A stretch of DNA of 64,000 nt from Parus major (lineage: Eukaryota; Chordata; Aves; Passeriformes; Paridae), in contig NC_031799.1 in NCBI RefSeq assembly GCF_001522545.3, forward strand, positions 29,879,565 to 29,943,564, in the 5' to 3' direction. Positions 24,604 through 35,000 of this stretch are shown here, in pieces (positions within the stretch are counted from its first letter, which is position 1; each line of letters starts with the position of its first letter). The notes beneath the pieces were generated by a model. The model did no database searches. It worked only from the letters and a program-made list of their open reading frames with translations, and was not told where the DNA came from. A program made the position numbers and the translations under genes.

Positions 24604-25560
24604 CACAGCTCAGGCTGGTGGAAACCTGAGGACATCTCCAGTTCAACCTCCCTCTAGTTGTCCTGGATAAGAGGTCAAACTAGACTGGCAACATAAATTT
24701 TCTGGCCTGCTTTGCTCTACTGCTTAACCATCCTCTGGATGAACCACTCAGAGTCTCTCTTGCTTTAGCTTCTGCATGGTGCTTCTCAGCCTTTCCCCAT
24801 ACCCTAACATGAACAGACTGGGGGGTGCCTCCTCAGTTGCCTGTCAGTGCCAAAGAGCTGCTGTTAAGTTGCCCTAAAGCCATGTCTTCTCTAGGCTAAA
24901 TGGTCCCTAGTCTGTAGAAACCCTCTATTTTCACAGAGTTGTTATTGGCCTTCCAGGACCCACCACAGGCTCCTACCATCCACTACATCCTACAATCTCT
25001 TAGAGAAGAGCTGCTTGTCAGGTGGTGAGTCTCCAGCATGTACAGTTATACAGGATATATTCCTTCCCAGGTGTATGAGTTTGCATTTATCTTTGTTGAA
25101 TATAATTAATTTCATGTTGATCCATTCCTCCAACTTCTTCAGGTCCCTCTGGACAACAGCCATGCCTTCAAGCATATCAACTGCTACCCCCTTGCCTGCT
25201 ATTTACAGAACACTTTATATGCAAGCATTCCATCAACTCCTCCATGCTAACAATCAAGGTGCTAAGCAGGGTCAGTCCCTTTGTTGCCCCACTTGTCACC
25301 AGCAACCTGGCAGAGTACAACTCATTTCAACTCAGCCTAACAGTCCAGTGAGTTTTGTACATGTCTGGTTTTTCTCCCATTCAGACTGTATCATCCTAAC
25401 TTGGACAGAGTATTGTGGTAGATTGTCAAAAGTTTTTCTGGAGTAAAGGACACCCATTTCTCTCCTGATGATCAAAAGTCTGGTTATTTTTTCACATAAG
25501 GAAATTCAATAGGTCAAGCATGTTTTAGTCTTGACAAATCAAGGTTAACAATCTCAGGCA
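24604..25560 (-). mobile_element. CR1 LINE, longest copy in window, minus strand
   Basis: About 950 bp of antisense CR1. The 3' part reads CAGGCTGGTGGAAACCTGAG and GTTCAACCTCCC. The minus-strand translation at about 25060-25150 reads DLKKLEEWINMK then FNKDKCKLIHLGRN, the conserved post-reverse-transcriptase block of CR1 ORF2. Farther right, GTATTGTGGTAGATTGTCAA and TCAATAGGTCAAGCATG correspond to the reverse-transcriptase core read antisense. Stops and indels throughout make it inactive. The plus-strand frame at 25015-25446 is antisense CR1. Confidence 0.9.
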
Positions 25561-25599
25561 CAGAAATATTTTTCAGTAATTCACTTCTTCCTAAGTGAA

Positions 25600-25873
25600 C
25601 TGAAGACTACTTTAGAGGTGGTAAACTGGCTGAAAGTCACAGATTTTGTCTCTTTACATTGTCAGTGGGAAAGGAAAGAGGAGGTGGGGGGAGAAGTGTT
25701 CTGAAGGTTTACTCTGATTCTTATTATTCTTCTTTTAGTTCTCTTAATAAAGTTTTCTTTAGACTCTTCAAAAACTACTTTTGCTCTTCTCCCAATCCTT
25801 ATCTCACAGCAGAAAATGAGTAAATAATTTTAGTGGGTGTACTGGTATTTGGCCAGTGCTCAACCCACCACCT
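25600..25873 (+). mobile_element. ERVL-like LTR 3' fragment, plus strand
   Basis: Aligns with the 3' end of the complete LTR at 28271-29368: TTTACTCTGATTCTTATTAT, CTTAATAAAGTTTTCTTTAG, TTTTGCTCTTCTCCCAATCC and TTATCTCACAGCAGAAAATG all have counterparts in order. It ends near CTCAACCCACCA at 25872. The AATAAA polyadenylation signal (25746) is intact. The 5' part is missing or unrecognisable. Confidence 0.72.
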
Positions 25874-25990
25874 TAACTGGCACCATGACTCAGACTGGCA
25901 AACCAAAACCACTACACTACCCTAGTATCAAAGTTGGCTGACTTGTTTGTAGTTCCTCAGATAGCTATTTCGGTATTTTTGATTAGAAGT

Positions 25991-27012
25991 TGTCAAGGTT
26001 TGACATTGGCCAAATGCCAGGCACCCACAGAAGTTGTTCACTCACCCTCCTCTGCTACAGCTGGGAAGAGGAGAGGAAAAATAATAAAGTGTTCAAGAGT
26101 TGAGATGAGCACCAGGAAAAAGCACTCCAAGGGCAAAACAGGCTCAAATTAGAAGTACAAAGTGAATTTATTACCAACAAAATCAGAGGACAATAATGAG
26201 AAGCAAAATAAGCCCATAAAAAACACAACATTTTCCTCCAACCCCTCCCTTCTTCTCACCAAAAGCTATGGGAGACAGGGGGCACGGGTTTGGTCAGTTC
26301 ATCACCTGAGATCCTCTTCCATTGTTTCCGGAGAAGTGTTCTTCCCAGACCATGGGGTCCCTCCCACAGGAGAGGGTTCTCCATTAGCTTCTCCAACGTG
26401 GCTCCAATGTCACGAGCAGCAGACCTATCAAACCTGCTGCAATGTGAGTCCCTCCCACGGACACACAGTCCTCCCAGAACTGCTGTGGTGTGGGTTGCTC
26501 TTCCATGGGGTGCAGCCCTCCAAGGACAGGCTGCTCCACCCTGGCAGCAGGGCCCTGTCTCCACCAGATCTCCCACTGGATCACAGCCTCCTCCAGGCCT
26601 CCTCCCACTCTGGCATGGGCACCTCCCCCATGGGCTGTGGGTGGATCTCTGCATCCCCATGGACCCCAGAGGGCTGCAGGGCACAGCTGCTTCACCATGG
26701 TCTCACCATGGCCTGCAGAGGAGTCATGGCTCTGGCACCTGGAACATCTCCTCCCCCTCCTTCTCCACTGACCTTGGTGTCTCCATGTTGTTTCCCTTAC
26801 ATCTTCTCACCTCCTCCTCTTCCCTGGCTAGAAGAAAAAAACTTGTGTCCCCCTAGTGTTTTGATTTTCTTCTTAAGAACATTATCACAGAAGCATTACT
26901 AGCCCCACTCATTGGCTCAGTTTTGGCCAGCAGCATGTCCACCTTCAAAGCCATCAGGGATTTGCTCTGCCAGACATGGTGGAAGCTTCAGCAGCTTCTT
27001 ACAGAAGCCACC
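25991..27012 (-). mobile_element. Large ERVL-like LTR, main part, minus strand
   Basis: The outer end TGTCAAGGTTTGACATTGG at 25991 is followed by CAAATGCCAGGCACCCACAG, ATTTATTACCAACAAAATC (polyadenylation region, reversed), then GC-rich reiterations of the type CTCCCACGGACACACAGTCC and GGCTGCTCCACCCTGGCAGC, and finally TCCACTGACCTTGGTGTCTC. It is the same family as the plus-strand copy at 12223. The long frames here (for example 26162-26902 plus and 26256-26684 minus) exist because the reiterated GC-rich modules avoid stops. I find no domain in them. Confidence 0.88.
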
Positions 27013-27569
27013 TATCACATCTCACCGGAGTTTATCTGTCTCTATCACTTGGGCCTGTGACAGGAGTGGGTCACACCCCAGGAGCAGGATGACCCAAGGT
27101 GTGACTAGAGCACTTGCTCTATGGCTTTTTGGCTGTCAGTCTGCACTCTGAGGAGACAAGGACGAGAGGGAGGTCTTTTGCATGGGATAACAGAGGATTT
27201 ATTGCTCTGGGGAATCTTGGGGGCAAAAGACAGAAAATGCGAGCGTGCAACAGCTGAAACAGGGAGGTGGTTCTGAGGGAGGGTACAAAGCATCAGCTAA
27301 TCAGAGATATCCTGGGGAGGGTAAAAGGCAGGGTTCACAAAATCATCCTCCAGTGAGGGAGGTAGGGGGGGGAAGTTGGGTCACATGGACTAGTCCAGTG
27401 TCGAAGTTTAGGGGATTTCTGAAATGGAATTCCAAGCATGTGGTGGGCCTATGATAGGATTGACAGGAGACTCAGGGTAGATTGACAACATGGGGTGGGA
27501 GTGTCTCATTTGGACCAAACCATTAAGGTAGTAACAGAACACACCACTAACAATAAACACACTGCAACA
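27013..27569 (-). mobile_element. Nested solo LTR with 6-bp TSD (GCCACC)
   Basis: A 557-bp insert bracketed by GCCACC at 27007-27012 and 27570-27575, exactly interrupting the end of the surrounding LTR. Read on the minus strand it starts TGTTGCAGTG and ends GTGATA (TA in place of CA). It carries a polyadenylation signal CAATAAATCC (reversed GGATTTATTG at about 27195-27204) followed by a U5-length tail. The 6-bp TSD suggests an ERVK-class origin. It is not the same family as the nested LTR at 18643. No coding region is present. Confidence 0.85.
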
Positions 27570-27622
27570 GCCACCTCCATGGCTCCCCCACTACCAAAAA
27601 GCCAGGCCATGCAAAAATAACA
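27570..27622 (-). mobile_element. Large ERVL-like LTR, terminal part after insertion
   Basis: Resumes at the duplicated GCCACC and runs CCATGGCTCCCCCACTACC to ATAACA at 27622, the reversed 5' end of the LTR at 25991. A GAAGT at 25986-25990 recurs at 27625-27629, two bases from the expected junction, so it may be the original 5-bp duplication slightly displaced. Confidence 0.75.
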
Positions 27623-27779
27623 GAGAAGTGTAATATTGTTTTTCATTCAATCATCTCAGACATCCTCCAATTTGCATTTTTTTAAAGATGCTAAAGAGCA
27701 GCCCTCCTAAGATATTGATCGGCTCTTTCAGAAACCTTCAAAGAAGCTTGTCCATGGATACACTATTGGTCAAGTTCAC

Positions 27780-27960
27780 CCAAATAAACTCTGGCTTTAT
27801 CTGCATCGACTTTCTTCTGCTTGAATCTCTTCACCAATCTTTGCTAGTAAGACTGAGTCAATGAAGGCACTGAGTACCTCTGCCCTATTTGTATCCATGG
27901 TAAGTAAATCACTTGCCCCATGGAGGGACAAAAAGAAAGTATCCCCTAAACTGAATGGCT
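27780..27960 (-). mobile_element. CR1-like fragment, antisense
   Basis: The antisense block ACCAATCTTTGCTAGTAAG, then ACTGAGTCAATGAAGGCAC and TGAGTACCTCTGCCCTATTT, resembles a stretch found in avian CR1-type LINE copies on the minus strand. The minus-strand frame over it (27797-28132) reads NRAEVLSAFIDSVLLAKIG, reminiscent of the KAEVLNAFFASVF region of CR1 ORF2. The match is short and the flanks are unassigned. Confidence 0.5.
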
Positions 27961-28265
27961 CACTCAAGTGAGTATGAGGACGAAGATCTAATCCTACAAC
28001 GTAACAGTAATTGCCTCCAAAGCACCTCCCACTTCTGAAAAGGATATGATTGGTCTTGCAATGGGAAGCTGGAAGTCCCACCCACAGTAAGTGAGCTAGG
28101 GGAGGGACAGTGCATTCAGGTATAGACATCAAATGTCAGCACTTTGTGCAGCTATCATTAACTGCAATGGCATAAAAATATGCCTATTTGTAACAGCAAT
28201 ATTTATTGTCATTATGTAAAATGATGGTGACAAAAACAACAAAAAACAACGTTACTCTTACTTGT
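27961..28265. other. Intergenic, no gene seen
   Basis: May be more of the decayed CR1-like element on its left. Nothing further is recognisable. Confidence 0.4.
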
Positions 28266-28270
28266 TCTTG

Positions 28271-29368
28271 TGTCATGGGGTAGCTTTACCTTTAAGGCAG
28301 CTGAGGAAAGAGGGGAAGTTGGAGGTGCTGATGGCTGATGGGAGTTCTTCATCCTGACCAATTATCAGTCATTTCCAAGAATTGACAGCAGATCTGACCA
28401 TTAAAAAGTGAATTCAACTTGTAAACACCCCCTTAAGAAGTACAGACAGTGTTCTCTCTCCCCCTTTTCGCTTCTGGCCTTTGACAAGGTAACAAGGCTG
28501 TTTTGGCCTCTCCCCCTCAGAACGACAGAGAGAGAAAGACAATTAACATAGAGAAGACATCATAGAACCACCAATGCAACAGTGAGGAAAAGAGTTAAGT
28601 TTTAAATAAGAGAGAGAGAATAAGAAGATGCCTAATAGCTGAAATATCTTTTTGTTAAAGCTATGGAGATGGACAATAATCATATAAAAGACTCCTTTAA
28701 TTCATGATAAGAGTATTGGGAGGAATAGAGTATTCAAAGTGTGGGTTTTGAGCAAAAGAGAAAGTGTTTGAGACACTGTGAGTTGCTGGGATTAAGTAGA
28801 GTGAAGATTTTGAAGCCTTGGGGGCAAAGAGGAAACTGTTTTCCAGGAGAGCTCACAGAAACAGATGAAGAGGACTTCTGCCTTTGAATAACTCATCCTG
28901 AAAAATGAAATCCCTAGACTTTATTGACCCATGTACACCTCGGAGAGATGTGAGATGGGAGGAGCAGATCTAATGACAGATTTCCGGGCAGCTGGCATTA
29001 GAGAAATGGAAAACTATGACAAAAAATAGTTTTCTCGTGAGAAACTCCATAGATTAGCAGAAAAGGACTTCTGTTTCTCTACAAAGACTGATGAAAAGAC
29101 TCTAACAAAAACTGAGACTGTTTTTTAGCCACCAAAGTTCTGAAGTTATTTGTCTCTATGTTATCATGTCATATGTACAAAGAAGTGATCAAAATGTAAA
29201 AGATGAAGGGGTTTTCTGGAAATTTACTCTAGTGTTCTTATTCTTGTAGTTTGTTAATAAACTGTCTTTATTCCTTTTAAGTTTTAAGCCTGTTTTGCTC
29301 TTGTTTTAATCCATATCTCACAACAAGAAATAAGTAATTTCTTTAGTTACTGGTTTAAAACCACGACA
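28271..29368 (+). mobile_element. Complete 1098-bp solo LTR with TSD TCTTG (ERVL-type)
   Basis: The termini TGTCATGG and CCACGACA are imperfect inverted repeats, and TCTTG is duplicated at 28266-28270 and 29369-29373, defining both ends exactly. A TATA-like CATATAAAAGAC lies near 28681 and a polyadenylation signal GTTAATAAACTG near 29251, in the order U3-R-U5. Related pieces are at 25600-25873 (plus) and about 50396-50600 (minus). No internal region is present, so it is a solo LTR. Its promoter elements look intact, but activity is unknown. Confidence 0.92.
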
Positions 29369-29373
29369 TCTTG

Positions 29374-31189
29374 TTAGTTTATATTTGATGAACCACAATA
29401 AAGGCATTTGACTTATGAATAGCTTCTGAAAATTAGTAAAAAACATTTTTTTTGGTCAGTATTATTCACATCTGTATAAAAGTTTTATTTAATATTTTTT
29501 CACAATTACTTGGCTTGTATGTATTGTTCTGCTGTCCTGCAATAACTAGACTATAAAAGAACTGTTCACCTGTACAAAGCCTCCTAGCTGCTTACAGGGT
29601 GCGGAGTCCAATCCCTCTGTCACTATTAAATTCCAATTGATTGTTTTGTGCAGAAGAGTGAAACTAGCAGTGGCACACTAGTGGGCTACATACTTTTTGT
29701 TTCTACATTTTTTCTTTCTTATTATTCTAAATTACATCTATGCTGTCATAGACTGCCTACTTTTTCAAGGAGTTGTGTGGTTTCCTTTCATCTCAAGCAC
29801 CACTAATGTCTTTAAGAAAGAAAAAAAAATGAATTCATTTGTTCTCTGGGCGCTGGTTTATAGCTAAACACATCTCAGACTATGACGTATTTGGTAAAGG
29901 GAAGAGTTCTTAAAGCTTGTATATAAGAAAATCTCCAGTTTACAGTTTTAATACCTGTGCTAATTTGGAAAACAGCAGGTCAGCAGCAGGCCACAGAAAG
30001 CAGACAATTGTATATTAAAAAATATCAGGTATTGAGTGTATGCAGACAATGATTTTCAATAATTCATTACTCAGTGGTTTGATTTATCAAATTTCTATCC
30101 TCTGATGCTCATCTGTGCCTCCAGAAACTACCATTTAAACACAAATTAGACTTTTTTTTCTTTTTTTTTTTTTTTGTTACTGGAATTACCTGCAAATTTG
30201 TCTCTTTATAATGTTTTTAATTTTGTCTAAAACCTGGGCTTTAATGATTTAATGCATACGTATTCAGCCCACATTCTAAAACTGGAATGCTTCTGTCTTC
30301 TGTGTAAACTTTTGTATCCCTTTCATCATGTCTTTCTTACTTTATATGCTATTTACTTATGAACCATAGGCTTCCCTGTTCTAATTTATTAACTGTTGAA
30401 AGAATTATGCTAGTGCTAGCTCTGCAAGATTAGGTCCTGTGTTTTAACAAATCTCCCTTATAAATTATACCTCCTTGCAGTTCTTACTCTAGCACTGCAG
30501 GTTCTGTGATTTTCTTTATAAATGAAGGGCAACCCCTTAGTCCATTAAAACCATTGGCAAAATTCCTGCTGAATTCAATGTGAATACATTTAAACTCTCA
30601 TGTCTCAGCTGACAAGTAATAGCTAGCACCTACAGTGATAAACACCTACTCTTTATTTTTTAACCTTGACAACATAAACAGGTTAATGTCAAAGTAAAGC
30701 CTAATGGCAGTTTAGTTTGATGACACCATCATATCACTTTGATTTGTAACTGTCTAAAGATTTCTGTTCTTTTTTTAATTTCGCTCTTTCCACACATCAG
30801 ATATTCCAGAGTTCAGAAATTAATTTATGGAAGATGGAAGATGAATGCTGAACTTCCATAAAATTCTGCAGTGTTACACAGTTAAAAAACATGGTACCAG
30901 CAACTGTGTTCTCTTTGAGAATTTTTTTTTTTTTTTTTTCTGTGGCCATGCCTATCACATGGCCTGGTCCTGCAAAGCCCTAACTACCATAAGGTTTTCA
31001 GCATGTTCATCACCAAGTCAAATCAATAAAACGTTTGCTGCCAAGCACAATGAATTTAAAGGTACTGGCCTTCACATTTTATTCTTCACAAATTTTATTC
31101 TATGAGTGAGTTTCATAACATTAGTATTTGATAAGCAAAACAGTGATGAATGCCTGCTAAGGTGATGACTGGCAAGGCGGGGAGCAATG
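29374..31189. other. Intergenic, poly-T tracts
   Basis: No gene is seen. Long T runs occur at about 30152-30175 and 30922-30939. The frame at 30845-31105 spans the second T run and is not credible. Confidence 0.55.
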
Positions 31190-31440
31190 GACATGTTTAT
31201 CTTGACTGTATCAAGGTTTTCCACACAATCTTTCATCGTATGCAAGCTGATTTAAGTATCAGGTACATAAACGGACAGTAGGGTGGATCTAAAACAGGAC
31301 TGCCAGGTAAAAAAAAGGGTTGTGAACAGAGGCACAAAGTCCAGCTTGAGGCCAGTGGTATAGCCTGGAGACTGATACTAAATCCAAAAAGACCTGGATA
31401 AGGAGAGAGTGAATCCTTAGCAAGTTTGAATATGAAACAA
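31190..31440 (+). mobile_element. CR1 fragment, reverse-transcriptase part, plus strand
   Basis: Sense-strand CR1 ORF2 order is visible: CTTGACTGTATCAAGGTTTT (the LDFSKAFD region), GGGTTGTGAACAGAGGCAC, AAGTCCAGCTTGAGGCCAGT (the post-YADD WRPVTSG-type region in CR1) and GAATCCTTAGCAAGTTTG (the TLSKFADDT region, decayed). A deletion removes part of the middle. No open frame survives. Confidence 0.72.
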
Positions 31441-31726
31441 AACATGAAGGAGGAACTGATACTCCATGGCTGTGTTGCCATTCAGAGGGTTCTGGACAAA
31501 CTGGTGAAATGGGTTAGGAAAAACATCATAAAACATTACATTCTTTCCACTTTTCACTGTTTTCTGGGGAAAAAAATCAACTGCTCCAAGACTAACGATC
31601 TCAGTTTTTTCTGTTTGTACCCCTGTCCCAGCCATTCTTGTAAGACTCAAAGCCATCCTCACCACTTCTGAAAAGTCTTTAAAATAGCTAATGTATGCTA
31701 CATGAATACTGACATATTGCTAAGAA

Positions 31727-31752
31727 CTCCCTCCCTCCCTCCCTCCCTCCCT
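31727..31752. repeat. (CTCC)n microsatellite
   Basis: About 26 bp of perfect CTCC repeats. Confidence 0.95.
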
Positions 31753-32054
31753 GCAAAACATAAAGTTTGCTATGATCCCAAATGGTATGGCAGATTTCTG
31801 AGGAGCACGGTAAAATTCTCTGAAATAAATGGACCTTACAGATCTCAAGATCATAGCTAAGTAAGAACAAAACAAAACAAAACCCCAAAAAACCTAAAAA
31901 TCACATCCAGACAATATAAATCTTGAATTGCAAGGTCAGAAGTCTTGCTCAGTAATGGAAACGTGAAAAATATTGACAATCAATCACATACCCTCTCAAA
32001 TGAGCTGGTATATAAAGTATTACATTACACCACATTTCAAACCAGCTTACCAGC

Positions 32055-32074
32055 TTTTTTTTTTTTTTTTTTTT
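32055..32074. repeat. Poly-T tract
   Basis: Twenty consecutive T. Confidence 0.95.
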
Positions 32075-35000
32075 AAATACTATATTCTCAATTATTTTAT
32101 CTACAAACACAGACTATAATTACATATTTTTACAGCATAACAGGATAATATAACAGCATCATGCCTCAAACAAAACCAGCTTAACCACAGTGTTCAGTTT
32201 AAAACTATTGCACATTTTGGCACTGTTAACAAAATAATACCCTATAGGAACCTATTGTCAGAGGTTTCTCTGATTCTAGGCATTTTCCCTGGCATTATAT
32301 TAGGGTGTCTTAGGTTTTGCTATTTTTCTATTAATAGCTTCTGCTGACAGTTACAGTCCACAGCAATAATGTTTCAAACTACTAGCAACAATGGTAGCAG
32401 CATGCTGTATGGTGCATTTGATTTTCTTAGGCATGACCAAGGAATAGATTTATATTGAAGAAAAAGTTTTAATGCAGTGAAGAAATATATTGACAAAAAA
32501 AAAGTCATACATTTCTGTACAGCAATTTTTAAAGAAATTATCACAATTCAAATCTATATTTTCTAATCCATTTTAGATGAGACTTTAATGAGTATTTACC
32601 TGATATGTTTTCTAGTGGAAAAGGGACTAATAAAAGAAAGGCATTTCCCAGCTTTGAAAAACATAACAGACAAACAAAATATTATTTACAACACATTATG
32701 GTTGACTGCAAATTTTGCTAAAAATTTCCGACTTGAACAAAGAGGGAAGATACCTTTGCATTTTTGTCAGTGCAAAACCAACCTATTTTTCCCTGAAATC
32801 TTGAGCTGACAAATCACAGTTTTTAACAGAAATATTAGCTGTAATATGGAAGGTTCAATATTTTAAAATAAGGTAATTCAAGAATAAACTTTCTTGAAGT
32901 CGCTTCAGATTTTCAGATGTATGATTGAACTACTTCCAGTGTTGATAAACATGGCTGTGTGGAAGTGGATCAGATTCTTCCCCTCTTACCATCTTCCCCA
33001 GTCCCTCCTTTGAAGGACCCCTCCTTCAAAGAAGGATTTTTGCACTGACTGAAGCAGTACACCTCTCACTATGCTCATGAGAATTTACTGGATTACTTAA
33101 AAAAAACCCCAAAACCAAAGCCAAAAAAAACACAAAAAAAACCCCCAAAAAAACAGAACTTAACAATTTACTCTCTACACCAGTGTTCCATGTTGCTGTA
33201 AAGTTTGGTGAAGAAAAAGCCATCAATGGTTACTCTAAAAACTTAGGAAGTACTTTTAGTATTTAGATTTCACTAATACTTAAACAAGGTGAAATGATAT
33301 CAGACCTTCTTTTGGCTGCATTGTCTATGCAGACTGGATCATAGGATTTAGTAAGAAAAACCCCACTTTCGTCTTCGGGAAACACTAATGCTGCAGACTC
33401 TCCGCTAGCGGTCTTGTTTAGGAAAATGAAATGTCAGACACAAATTATATACATACAAATCACATAAGGACATAAATAACAGATGTAAAGTGTCTTCTTT
33501 TATTAGGCAAACTTTATTTATTTGTTTATTTATTCACTTACACACTTATTTACATACTCGACTGTGTGCTAAGGAGGTGGAAGAACATTTTACCAGCACA
33601 GCACTGTCAAGCCATGAAAGGGACCTCCAGTCAAACAGTTAAGGCAATAAATGTCCTAAATCCTTCCCCTTAAGTGTTGAAAATCTGAAAAGAAAATGAA
33701 GAGCATAAGTATGACCTGAAGCTAATGCTTTGAAAGTGAATTAAAATAGAAATGTGTGTTAATTGGAAATGAATCTGAGGCAACAAAAACTAACACCAGC
33801 AACTCTTAGGTGAATCTCACAGCCTGCAGATACATTGACAGTAGTACAAACAAGAACACCAGGCAGAGTGTACCTGGTAAGTCTACTAATCTTAAAAACT
33901 ACCCAGAGCCTTGTTTGGCTTTTCTTTCAAAATTAAATGAGAATAGTTCAAAAATTTTCATGCAAAAATTTTATGTTTTGAGCTTTTCATCTGTTTTGAT
34001 GGGCTATGTCAACCACTTTGCTTACAAATTCTACTTTTGCTTTCCTAGCCTGTACAGTATTGCTTTCTATTTTATTCTAAATATTTTTATCAGAATTTAA
34101 TTGTACTATGGTAGTTTGCAGTAATAGCCAATATGAACACAGTATTATCCTGTTTTGATTGGCACAATCCCTATGAGCACCTTATACTTCTTGATACAAT
34201 GAAAAATGACAGAGTGTCTTTTTAAGGCACAATTATCTCAAGTCTTAAAACTGCACATATTACACTATCTTCAGGGAATAGTTGTACTACTGTATCAACT
34301 TTTGCAGACATACATTTAGCAAGGGAATATTTATTTAAAAACTCTTTAACTCTCAGTCTTCTTTATTACACTTTTGACATACATCAGCTAGGAAATACTG
34401 AGACCACAAAACGAATATCTAAAAGAATATGACAAACACTTTTTCTCAATAAACTTGGAAGACTGAAAAGTCATTTAGTATTCAAAGAAGACAGGGGTTT
34501 TTAACTACTATGGCTATTATGGGAAAATCAAAATCTAAGTGGTATAAAATTTACTCATTCATAAAGGCCTTTTTCCCTTAGAGGCCTTAAATACTTTACT
34601 CATAAATAGGTGCTTGATCTTCAAGCTTTTTCTCTGGCATTTATTCCTTTTCTTCAATCATTTTCTAATTCTGCATTTTCCAGCAGTCATGCCCTATACA
34701 TGAACAATACAGTTGTCCTCCAGTTGTTTTAATTTCCTAAGTGTATTTCTGCTGATGAAATCCAGCCCTTAGAGTACTCAAATATACATTCTTGGTAGTA
34801 CAACTCTAGCACTGAATACTGCAAACTTCCAAAAAGCACTGAGCAGCTAATCTCAAGATTTCACATAAATCATAAAATATGACATTTTACTGCAGTAATC
34901 CACAGCTTAAAAAGAATAAAAGAATACTAATTTGTCTTTGAAATTCTGTGGCATCTAAATGGGAATACTACCAAATATTGCTAAACTTAAGATTTTTCAA

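Noticed and set aside
24990..25175. Minus-strand frame containing LEEWINMKLIIFNKDKCK
   Set aside because: As a host gene: it is the CR1 ORF2 remnant and is annotated as such.
26162..26902. 246-residue plus-strand frame and companions up to 188 residues
   Set aside because: They lie wholly inside the large LTR and arise from its GC-rich reiterated modules. The plus copy at 12223 shows the same kind of frame.
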